From: Domibacillus sp. DTU_2020_1001157_1_SI_ALB_TIR_016
Lineage (GTDB): Bacteria > Bacillota > Bacilli > Bacillales > Domibacillaceae
Reading direction: 5' to 3'
Length of the DNA stretch: 64,000 nt
NCBI RefSeq assembly: GCF_032341995.1
Contig: NZ_CP135439.1
Span: forward strand, 620,001-684,000
Positions 57,947-64,000 of the stretch are shown piece after piece (the first letter of the stretch is position 1; every line of letters starts with the position of its first letter). The position numbers and the translations under genes were made by a program. Under the pieces are notes generated by a model. It was not told the DNA's origin. It was given only the letters and a program-made list of their open reading frames with translations, and searched no databases.

Positions 57947-58044
57947 AACGGCCAGCCCCTCGGGGTCATAAGTCAACCTGTCTATGTGGCAAAAAGCGCC
58001 ACTCCGACAGGTCGTCTTATGCCTGTCGGGGCTAAACGGCCGTT
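57947..58044. repeat. large nested palindrome between trxB and yvcI
   Basis: Nested arms pair in order: AACGGCC/GGCCGTT, AGCCCC/GGGGCT, CATAAG/CTTATG, ACCTGTC/GACAGGT and GTGGC/GCCAC at the centre. The outside context (GTCCAGCTGCAACGG ... CGTTTTCGCTTTTC) has the look of long intergenic palindromes that recur in Bacillaceae genomes. It holds no gene and no T run on the plus strand that would make it a plain terminator. Confidence 0.8.
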
Positions 58045-58076
58045 TTCGCTTTTCTTATGAAAAACACCCGGCAGCG

Positions 58077-58105
58077 TTGCACTTATTCGGCTGTCACCGT
58101 ATAAT
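58077..58105 (+). promoter_or_regulatory. promoter of the yvcI-rapZ-yvcK-whiA-crh operon
   Basis: TTGCAC, 17 bases, TATAAT, 40 bases before yvcI. Confidence 0.75.
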
Positions 58106-58144
58106 GAAGGAAATATCTGTTGGCAGTTTGACGGGGGTGTTATT

Positions 58145-58603
58145 GTGCAGCGTGTCACAAATTGTGTATTGATGAGAGATGGGCAGGTTTTATTAATGCA
58201 AAAGCCCCGCCGTAATTGGTGGGTGGCGCCAGGAGGCAAAATGGAGCCTGGTGAATCCGTACGGGATGCAGTGATTCGAGAGTATCGGGAGGAAACAGGT
58301 TTATATTTGCGAAACCCGAATGTAAAAGGAATTTTCACATTTATTATTAAAGATGGCGAAAAAGTGATGGATGAATGGATGATGTTCACTTTTTTTGCAG
58401 ACCAGGCCGATGGCAGTCCGCTGACTCACACGCGGGAAGGCGATTTGCACTGGAAGCCGGTTGAAGAATTAAAAGAACTGCCGATGGCAGAAGGAGATCG
58501 CCATCTGCTTGAATATATGGTGCATGGGACCGGCCTGCTTTATGGAGCCTTTACATATACACCTGATTTTGAGTTGATCTCGTATCGACTGGACCCAAGC
58601 TGA
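58145..58603 (+). CDS. yvcI: Nudix hydrolase YvcI
   Basis: A 152-residue Nudix protein. The Nudix box, [20 protein letters not shown] followed by ETGL, is intact (about residues 31-53), so it should hydrolyse a nucleoside diphosphate linked to another group; the substrate is not shown. Starts with GTG ([13 protein letters not shown]) after GGGGGTG. First gene of the conserved yvcI-rapZ-yvcK-whiA-crh group. Confidence 0.9.
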   Translation: MQRVTNCVLMRDGQVLLMQKPRRNWWVAPGGKMEPGESVRDAVIREYREETGLYLRNPNVKGIFTFIIKDGEKVMDEWMMFTFFADQADGSPLTHTREGDLHWKPVEELKELPMAEGDRHLLEYMVHGTGLLYGAFTYTPDFELISYRLDPS

Positions 58604-58623
58604 TGGAAGAGAGGGGACTAACA

Positions 58624-59505
58624 ATGGCGAATGATGTACAGCTTGTAATTATTACAGGAATGTCTGGAGCTGGTAAAACGGTGGCCGTTCAAAGCTTTGA
58701 GGATCTTGGCTTTTATTGTATGGACAATTTGCCGCCAACACTCCTGCAGCCGTTTTTAACGTTGATGAAAGATTCGGGGCAAAAGCTAAAAAAAGTAGCC
58801 ATCGTTATGGACATGCGCGGTCGTGAATTTTTTGACCACCTACAAACCGCTCTTGATGAAGCGGCAGAAACATTAAACACGGCACCAAGAGTGTTATTTT
58901 TAGATGCAGAAGATGAAGTATTGGTGCGCCGGTATAAAGAAACACGCCGTACGCATCCTCTGTCGCGTGATGATCGCCCGCTTGACGGCATTCATCAGGA
59001 GCGTGAGCTGTTAAACGACCTGCGCGGCCGTGCAAATATGATTTTAAATACATCTCAAATGAAGCCAAAGGATTTGCGTGAAAATATTATGAGAGAGTTT
59101 TCACCAAATAAACAGGCGTCTTTTACGGTAAATGTTATGTCATTCGGCTTTAAGCATGGCCTTCCGATTGACGCGGATCTTGTTTTTGATGTTCGTTTTT
59201 TGCCGAATCCGCACTATATTGAGCACATGCGTCCACGAACAGGACTTGAAACAGACGTGGCTGAATATGTGATGAAATGGAATGACACACAGAAGTTTTT
59301 AGAAAAAGTGACCGATTTGCTGACCTTTATGCTGCCGCATTATAAAATGGAAGGCAAATCACAGCTGGTGATTGCCATTGGCTGTACTGGCGGACAGCAC
59401 CGGTCTGTCGCTTTGGCGGAGTATTTGGCCAATCATTTTTCAGACGGGTACAAAACACGCGTGACACACCGTGACATTGACAAGCGAAAGGCCCCAAAAG
59501 CATGA
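58624..59505 (+). CDS. rapZ: RapZ family nucleotide-binding protein YvcJ
   Basis: A 293-residue GTP/ATP-binding protein (YvcJ in B. subtilis). Walker [21 protein letters not shown] is at the N-terminus, with MDMRGREFF and [19 protein letters not shown] in the middle. The C-terminal domain ([35 protein letters not shown]) is the RNA-binding half of E. coli RapZ. I start at MANDVQLVI because AGAGGGGAC is correctly spaced; an ATG seven codons earlier is weaker. ATGA overlap with yvcK. Confidence 0.94.
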   Translation: MANDVQLVIITGMSGAGKTVAVQSFEDLGFYCMDNLPPTLLQPFLTLMKDSGQKLKKVAIVMDMRGREFFDHLQTALDEAAETLNTAPRVLFLDAEDEVLVRRYKETRRTHPLSRDDRPLDGIHQERELLNDLRGRANMILNTSQMKPKDLRENIMREFSPNKQASFTVNVMSFGFKHGLPIDADLVFDVRFLPNPHYIEHMRPRTGLETDVAEYVMKWNDTQKFLEKVTDLLTFMLPHYKMEGKSQLVIAIGCTGGQHRSVALAEYLANHFSDGYKTRVTHRDIDKRKAPKA

Positions 59506-60461
59506 CGTCCCGGCAGCCGAAAGTTGTCATAGTCGGCGGGGGGACCGGTCTTTCAGTCCTGCTTCGGGGGCTTAAGCGCCATCCGATTGACCTTACCGCC
59601 ATTGTCACTGTAGCAGATGACGGGGGCAGTTCTGGAAGGCTCCGGTCCGAACTAAACATTCCGCCGCCTGGTGATATTCGCAATGTGCTGGCGGCGCTTT
59701 CCGATGTAGAGCCGCTCGTAGAGTCTTTGTTTCAGCATCGGTTTACAACAAACAATGAATTGTCAGGGCACGCCCTTGGCAATTTAATGATTGCCGCACT
59801 TTCTTCGATTACAGGCGATTTCGGGCATGCGATTCAGGAAATGAGCCGGGTGCTCAATGTTCGGGGAAAAGTGCTTCCGGCTGCCAATCAAAGCGTTGTA
59901 CTTCATGCGGAGATGGAAGACGGGACGGTTGTGTCCGGTGAATCTAAAATCCCCTATTCTGGCAAAAAAATCCGCCGGGTGTTTTTAACACCGGAGCACA
60001 TTGAGCCGCTTCCAGAAACGATCCGTTCTATTCGGGAAGCAGATATGATTATTCTCGGTCCAGGCAGTTTATATACAAGTATTCTGCCGAATTTGCTTGT
60101 GCCTGGAATAGGGGAAGAAGTTTGTGCTTCAAAGGCAAAAAAAGTGTATATCTGCAATTTAATGACACAGGCAGGGGAAACCCTTGATTTTACAGCATCA
60201 GATCATGTTCAAGCGATCTATGATCACTTGAACTGCTCGGCGATGGACACGATTTTAGTAAATAAGGAACCCGTTCCGGCAGACATACAGGAACTGTACA
60301 AAGAAGAAATGGCGAAACCGGTTGTGTATGACGTGGAAAGGCTGCGGGGGCTCGGGCTGGATGCCATTTTTGATGACATTCTGACATTCGAGAATTCTAC
60401 AATCCGCCATGATACAGCCAAAGTCGCTGAAATACTTGTGCGCCTCATCCCAAAACGGTAA
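59502..60461 (+). CDS. yvcK: YvcK (gluconeogenesis factor, CofD-like)
   Basis: A 319-residue protein of the CofD/YvcK family, binding UDP-sugars and needed for growth and cell shape on gluconeogenic carbon sources. N-terminal [36 protein letters not shown] and [12 protein letters not shown] are the family marks, with [17 protein letters not shown] further on. ATGA overlap with rapZ. Confidence 0.95.
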   Translation: MTSRQPKVVIVGGGTGLSVLLRGLKRHPIDLTAIVTVADDGGSSGRLRSELNIPPPGDIRNVLAALSDVEPLVESLFQHRFTTNNELSGHALGNLMIAALSSITGDFGHAIQEMSRVLNVRGKVLPAANQSVVLHAEMEDGTVVSGESKIPYSGKKIRRVFLTPEHIEPLPETIRSIREADMIILGPGSLYTSILPNLLVPGIGEEVCASKAKKVYICNLMTQAGETLDFTASDHVQAIYDHLNCSAMDTILVNKEPVPADIQELYKEEMAKPVVYDVERLRGLGLDAIFDDILTFENSTIRHDTAKVAEILVRLIPKR

Positions 60462-60489
60462 GCGGGTATCAAGAGAGGAGTGGATGGTG

Positions 60490-61443
60490 GTGTCTTTTGC
60501 ATCAGAAACAAAAAAAGAGTTAACGACGATTGAAACAAGCGGATGCTGCGCGAAAGCAGAGCTATCTGCCCTGATCCGGATGAATGGCTCCCTGTCGTTT
60601 TCAAACCGGCAGCTTGTTGTAAACATTCAAACGGAAAATGCGGCCATTGCCCGGCGCATTTATGTATTAATTAAACGAAATTATGACGCGGCGGTTGAAT
60701 TGCTGGTCCGCAAAAAAATGCGGTTAAAGAAAAATAATGTCTATATTGTGCGGTTAAAGGAAGATGCACAGGTTATATTAGACGACTTGGGCATTATCGA
60801 AGACGGCTTTTCGTTTATTCATCATATTGCTTCACGGATAACGGAAAAAAATTGCTGCCAGCGTGCGTATCTGCGCGGCGCTTTTTTAGCGGGGGGCTCG
60901 GTCAACAATCCGGAAACCTCGTCTTACCATTTGGAGATTTTTTCTTTATATCAGGAGCATAATGAAGCGTTATGCACTTTAATGAATGAATTTAGCTTGA
61001 ATGCGAAAACGCTCGAACGAAAAAAAGGATTTATTACGTATTTAAAAGAAGCAGAAAAAATTTCTGATTTCTTTAGTATTGTAGGAGCGCACAGCGCGCT
61101 CATGCGGTTTGAAGACGTGCGGATTGTCCGTGACATGAGAAACTCCGTCAACCGTCTTGTAAACTGTGAAACAGCGAATTTGAACAAAACGATCGGGGCG
61201 GCTTTGCGCCAGGTCGAAAATATAAAGTTTATTGATCAAACGGTCGGTCTCGGTATTTTGCCGGACCGGCTGCGTGAAATTGCAGAGCTGCGGGTTCTTC
61301 ATCAAGATGTAACATTAAAAGAGCTTGGAGAAATGGTATCAGGCGCAGCAATCAGCAAATCAGGCATTAACCACCGTCTGCGCAAAATTGACGAAATAGC
61401 AGATAAGATCCGGGCCGGTGAAATGGCGGCAGCCGAGAAATAA
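60490..61443 (+). CDS. whiA: DNA-binding protein WhiA
   Basis: A 317-residue WhiA protein: N-terminal LAGLIDADG-like domain ([40 protein letters not shown]) and C-terminal helix-turn-helix ([20 protein letters not shown]). It acts in cell division in Bacillus and in sporulation genes of Streptomyces. ATG 60484, GTG 60487 and GTG 60490 compete behind AGAGGAG; the last gives the best spacing and the family's usual N-terminus ([10 protein letters not shown]). Confidence 0.95.
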   Translation: MSFASETKKELTTIETSGCCAKAELSALIRMNGSLSFSNRQLVVNIQTENAAIARRIYVLIKRNYDAAVELLVRKKMRLKKNNVYIVRLKEDAQVILDDLGIIEDGFSFIHHIASRITEKNCCQRAYLRGAFLAGGSVNNPETSSYHLEIFSLYQEHNEALCTLMNEFSLNAKTLERKKGFITYLKEAEKISDFFSIVGAHSALMRFEDVRIVRDMRNSVNRLVNCETANLNKTIGAALRQVENIKFIDQTVGLGILPDRLREIAELRVLHQDVTLKELGEMVSGAAISKSGINHRLRKIDEIADKIRAGEMAAAEK

Positions 61444-61458
61444 AAAGGATGTGGCAAC

Positions 61459-61722
61459 ATGGCAGAAAAAACAGTACATGTACAATTAAAATCTGGTTTA
61501 CAGGCAAGACCGGCTGCTCTTTTTGTACAGGAAGCAGCTCGCTTTCATTCGGAAATTTTTCTTGAGAAAGACGGAAGAAAATATAATGCGAAAAGCATTA
61601 TGGGGATCATGAGCATTGCTTTGAACACCGGAGAAGAAGTGACAATCAGCGCAGAAGGCCGCGACAGCGAGGAAGCGGTTGAAAAAATGGCTTCACTCAT
61701 CGAACGGGAAGAATGGATGTAA
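61459..61722 (+). CDS. crh: HPr-like catabolite repression protein Crh
   Basis: An 87-residue HPr paralogue. Position 15 is Gln (SGLQARPAAL) instead of the PTS phospho-His, so it cannot carry phosphate from enzyme I; Ser46 (AKSIMGIMS) is kept for phosphorylation by HprK. P-Ser-Crh is a co-repressor for CcpA. Both HprK (42.0 kb) and a cre-like site (4.67 kb) are in this window. Last gene of the yvcI operon. Confidence 0.97.
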   Translation: MAEKTVHVQLKSGLQARPAALFVQEAARFHSEIFLEKDGRKYNAKSIMGIMSIALNTGEEVTISAEGRDSEEAVEKMASLIEREEWM

Positions 61723-61723
61723 G

Positions 61724-61759
61724 AAAGCGCCCTGCCAATTCGGCAGGGCGCTTTTTTTG
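61724..61759 (+). terminator. terminator of the crh operon
   Basis: AAAGCGCCCTGCC pairs with GGCAGGGCGCTTT around AATTC, then T residues. Confidence 0.95.
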
Positions 61760-61861
61760 CACAATAGACAGAAGCTGCATTACAGAAGGGTGATTGATAT
61801 GCCAAAAGAGCGGATGACGGGTCAGGCTGCTCACATCTTAACTCTGTCATAGGTGAAAAAG

Positions 61862-61907
61862 AAAAATAAAAAACCAGCAGCTTAAAGAATAAGCCGCTGG
61901 TTTTTGG
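61862..61907. terminator. terminator of tRNA-Arg (works on both strands)
   Basis: AAAAACCAGC plus GCTT pair with AAGC plus GCTGGTTTTT (one mismatch), T-rich on the minus strand after the tRNA. Confidence 0.88.
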
Positions 61908-61909
61908 GA

Positions 61910-61981
61910 CGTCCTCGGCAGGAATCGAACCTGCATTTCAAGCTTCGGAGGCTTGCGTGCTATCCGTTGCACCACGAGGAC
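61910..61981 (-). tRNA. tRNA-Arg (CCG)
   Basis: The minus strand folds as a full cloverleaf: acceptor GTCCTCG/CGAGGAC, D-stem GTGC/GCAC, anticodon stem CAAGC/GCTTG around loop CTCCGAA, and T-arm with TTCGAAT. The anticodon CCG reads the arginine codon CGG. CCA is not encoded. B. subtilis has a lone tRNA-Arg at the same place near clpP. Confidence 0.96.
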
Positions 61982-62005
61982 ATGTGAATTACAGTACAAT
62001 TTAAG

Positions 62006-62034
62006 ATTATAGAGTAAGGTTTGAATAAATGCAA
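62006..62034 (-). promoter_or_regulatory. promoter of tRNA-Arg
   Basis: On the minus strand TTGCAT, 17 bases, TATAAT, 25 bases before the tRNA. Confidence 0.8.
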
Positions 62035-62132
62035 TAGAAATTCGAAAAAATATTTGCGGAAAGAAAAACAATTTCGTTTAGCAGGATTTTGAAAGGGAAA
62101 AGAAGAAAACGTACATAAACAAAAGCATAATG

Positions 62133-62163
62133 TTTGACCTTCACTGACCTTGGATTGTATGAT
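62133..62163 (+). promoter_or_regulatory. clpP promoter with CtsR operator
   Basis: TTTGACC, TTC, ACTGACC (62133-62149) matches the CtsR heptad repeat (TTTGACC-N3-TTTGACC) with two changes in the second half. It overlaps the -35 (TTGACC) of a promoter with TATGAT at 62158, 18 bases on. CtsR represses clp genes until heat stress. Confidence 0.8.
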
Positions 62164-62204
62164 GGTTAAACAATAAAGCTATTATCCAAAGGAGGAACCA
62201 CAAT

Positions 62205-62810
62205 ATGAATTTAATTCCTACAGTTATTGAACAAACAAACCGCGGTGAACGCGCGTATGACATTTATTCTCGTTTGTTGAAAGACCGCATTATTATGCTT
62301 GGAAGCGGCATTGATGATAATGTGGCAAACTCAATCGTAGCTCAGCTTTTGTTCCTTGAAGCGGAAAACCCAGAAAAAGATATTTCTATCTACATCAACA
62401 GCCCGGGCGGCAGTATCACAGCTGGTATGGCGATCTACGATACAATGCAGTTTATTAAACCGAATGTACAGACGATCTGTATCGGTATGGCTGCTTCCAT
62501 GGGGGCTTTCCTTCTTGCTGCAGGTACACCAGGCAAGCGTTACGCTCTTCCGAACAGTGAAGTCATGATTCACCAGCCGCTTGGCGGAGCACAGGGCCAG
62601 GCAACAGAAATTGAAATTGCAGCGAAGCGTATTCTATTCCTTCGTGAGAAATTAAACGGCATCCTGTCAGAGCGCACTGGCCAGCCGCTTGAAGTCATTG
62701 CACGCGATACAGACCGGGATAACTTTATGACAGCGGATCGTGCGAAAGAATATGGCCTTGTAGACCATATCGTTACACGTAATGAAGTTACAAACAAAGA
62801 AGAAAAATAA
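62205..62810 (+). CDS. clpP: ATP-dependent Clp protease proteolytic subunit ClpP
   Basis: A 201-residue serine protease that forms the tetradecameric barrel used by ClpC and ClpX. N-terminal [20 protein letters not shown], the catalytic Ser in [17 protein letters not shown] (about residue 98), His in [17 protein letters not shown] (about 123) and Asp in [18 protein letters not shown] ribosome site; CtsR-type operator upstream. Confidence 0.98.
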   Translation: MNLIPTVIEQTNRGERAYDIYSRLLKDRIIMLGSGIDDNVANSIVAQLLFLEAENPEKDISIYINSPGGSITAGMAIYDTMQFIKPNVQTICIGMAASMGAFLLAAGTPGKRYALPNSEVMIHQPLGGAQGQATEIEIAAKRILFLREKLNGILSERTGQPLEVIARDTDRDNFMTADRAKEYGLVDHIVTRNEVTNKEEK

Positions 62811-62818
62811 GGAATTTC

Positions 62819-62848
62819 AAAAGACCTGCTGCAGCGGGTCTTTTTTTT
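62819..62848 (+). terminator. terminator of clpP
   Basis: AAGACC and GGTCTT flank an inner GCTGCAGC palindrome; eight T residues follow. Confidence 0.85.
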
Positions 62849-62889
62849 CATGCCGCTAATCTGTATAATAGCGGTAAGGGGGAGATGGG

Positions 62890-64000
62890 ATGAACATGCA
62901 AATGAAGCCGGGACTCTGGCAGCAGCAGACGATGAAGCTGGCCATGACGCAGGAATTAACGCAGGCCATTACATTGCTTCAATATTCAGCGCAGGAGCTG
63001 GCAGCGTTTTTGGAAACAAAGGCCGTCGAGAACCCGTTTATTCAATTAGAAACGCCTTCATTGAAAGCGCTTCATAAAAAAGAGCGTGCCCAGTCAGGAG
63101 CAAAAGCGGCAGATGATAAAAACTGGATCGAGCACATTGCGGATTCTTCTTATACCATCACGGATTATGTGCAGGCTCAATTTCAGTTGAAAGAATTAAC
63201 GGATAAACAAAAACGGATTCTTCGTTTTTTATTAGATAACATGGACGAAAACGGCTATATGACAATTGATAGCAAGGAAGCAGCCGTCTTGATGGGGGAG
63301 AACAAAGACGAAGTCCAATTGGTACTCGATATGATCAAGTGGATGGAGCCGGCAGGAATTGGAGCCGGCAGTTTGCAGGAATGTCTTCTTCTGCAGGTGG
63401 AACGGCGCCTGGATGCACCTTTTTTAGCGGAGACGATTCTTCGCAGTCATTTTATCGAGTTTGCCAATAAAACATGGAAGCCGCTCGCCAAAAAGCTTGG
63501 TGTTGAACTAAAGGACATTCAGCAGGCGGCTGATTTTATTCGAACGTTAAATCCAAAGCCGGGTGCTTCTTTCGGAAACGGGTCTTCCTGCTATGTTCAG
63601 CCTGATGTAGCGGTAACCGTTAGCGGAGAGACCATAGAAGTCCATCTTTATGATGACGACTTACCGAAAGTTATTTTTGAAAAAGAATATTTTAATGAAT
63701 TGGCTTCACACGCGGACAAAGAAGTGAAGCGGTTTATAAAAGAAAAAGAAAAAGACTATCAGTGGCTTATGAGAAGCCTTGAGCAAAGACAGCAGACCAT
63801 ACAGCGGGTAGGACTTAAAATTGTAGAAAAGCAGCGCCGTTTTTTCTTTGACGGACCGGGCTCTCTGCAGCCGCTTACGATGAAAGACATTGCTGAAGAG
63901 CTGAACATTCATGAATCAACCGTAAGCCGGACCGTACGGGGGAAGTACATGCAGACTCCGTTTGGCACATACGAATTAAAAACCTTTTTCCCATCCGGTA
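62890..64000 (+). CDS. rpoN: RNA polymerase sigma-54 factor SigL (partial)
   Basis: The first 370 codons of sigma-54; the gene runs off the right edge, so the RpoN box is not seen. The N-terminal activator-binding region has LAMTQELTQAITLLQYSAQE, then a core-binding domain (ILRFLLDNMDENGYMTID; FIRTLNPKPGASFG) and the start of the DNA-binding domain (QPLTMKDIAEELNIHESTVS). ATG behind AAGGGGGAG; a TATAAT lies at 62864. In B. subtilis sigL also lies next to clpP. It drives genes such as those for arginine and branched amino acid use. Confidence 0.94.
   Translation, partial: MNMQMKPGLWQQQTMKLAMTQELTQAITLLQYSAQELAAFLETKAVENPFIQLETPSLKALHKKERAQSGAKAADDKNWIEHIADSSYTITDYVQAQFQLKELTDKQKRILRFLLDNMDENGYMTIDSKEAAVLMGENKDEVQLVLDMIKWMEPAGIGAGSLQECLLLQVERRLDAPFLAETILRSHFIEFANKTWKPLAKKLGVELKDIQQAADFIRTLNPKPGASFGNGSSCYVQPDVAVTVSGETIEVHLYDDDLPKVIFEKEYFNELASHADKEVKRFIKEKEKDYQWLMRSLEQRQQTIQRVGLKIVEKQRRFFFDGPGSLQPLTMKDIAEELNIHESTVSRTVRGKYMQTPFGTYELKTFFPSG

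Noticed and set aside
61800..61853. Tiny frame MPKERMTGQAAHILTLS behind an AGAAGGGTGA site
   Set aside because: Only 17 residues, no known family, no clear promoter; perhaps a gene remnant, but not supportable.

Overview
The window is chromosomal DNA of a spore-forming, flagellated, low-to-mid GC Bacillaceae bacterium. The evidence is gene content and order: flaG-fliD-fliS-fliT, hpf, secA, prfB, cccB, ftsEX, minJ, csbA-uvrBA, yvlBD, hprK-lgt-yvoD-ppaX-yvoF, hisZGDBHAFI, yvcD, trxB, yvcI-rapZ-yvcK-whiA-crh, tRNA-Arg, clpP and sigL (rpoN) follow the Bacillus subtilis chromosome closely. Spore genes (spoVAC, spoVAD, a gerA-type ABC set, a YjcZ protein) and SigG-, SigD- and SigW-like promoters fit this. 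I cannot name the species from sequence alone.

Layout. 1-4.6 kb (minus strand): proline use, putB-putC-putP-putR, with a cre-like site upstream. 4.7-9.9 kb: recQ overlapping a small iron-sulfur PD-(D/E)XK nuclease gene, tspO, and a MarR regulator with a ring-cleaving dioxygenase. 10-13.2 kb: flagellar cap and chaperone operon behind a SigD promoter. 13.3-19 kb: hpf, a SEC-C/HTH protein, secA, and prfB with the classical +1 programmed frameshift. 19-26.8 kb: a secreted M23 peptidase, a spoVAC-spoVAD-DUF1657-DUF421 cluster lacking spoVAEb, cccB, and a germinant receptor operon. 26.8-33.4 kb: ftsE-ftsX and an EnvC/CwlO-like M23 hydrolase, yjcZ-like, a thioredoxin-like protein, a trans-sulfuration-type PLP enzyme, and minJ. 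33.4-41.9 kb: a YhfH-like zinc peptide, a YfbR-like phosphohydrolase, csbA, uvrBA, SigW-type yvlBD, and an amidase. 42-46 kb: hprK operon. 46-48.2 kb: a decayed beta-helix gene and a DUF4003 gene. 48.4-55 kb: histidine operon. 55-62 kb: yvcD, trxB, a repeat-rich gap, and yvcI to crh. 62-64 kb: tRNA-Arg, clpP, and the start of rpoN.

Most of the window is conserved core. The parts that stand out are: three palindromic units repeated with an exact 59-bp period plus a large palindrome between trxB and yvcI; a structured non-coding stretch between hpf and the SEC-C gene; the spoVA-like cluster without spoVAEb; the RecQ-nuclease pair; the multiply broken beta-helix gene; and palindromic promoter elements at ftsE, yvlB and put/recQ. 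I saw no CRISPR array, insertion sequence, prophage or defence island, and no convincing wholly new system. All calls are by reading; no database or folding program was run.
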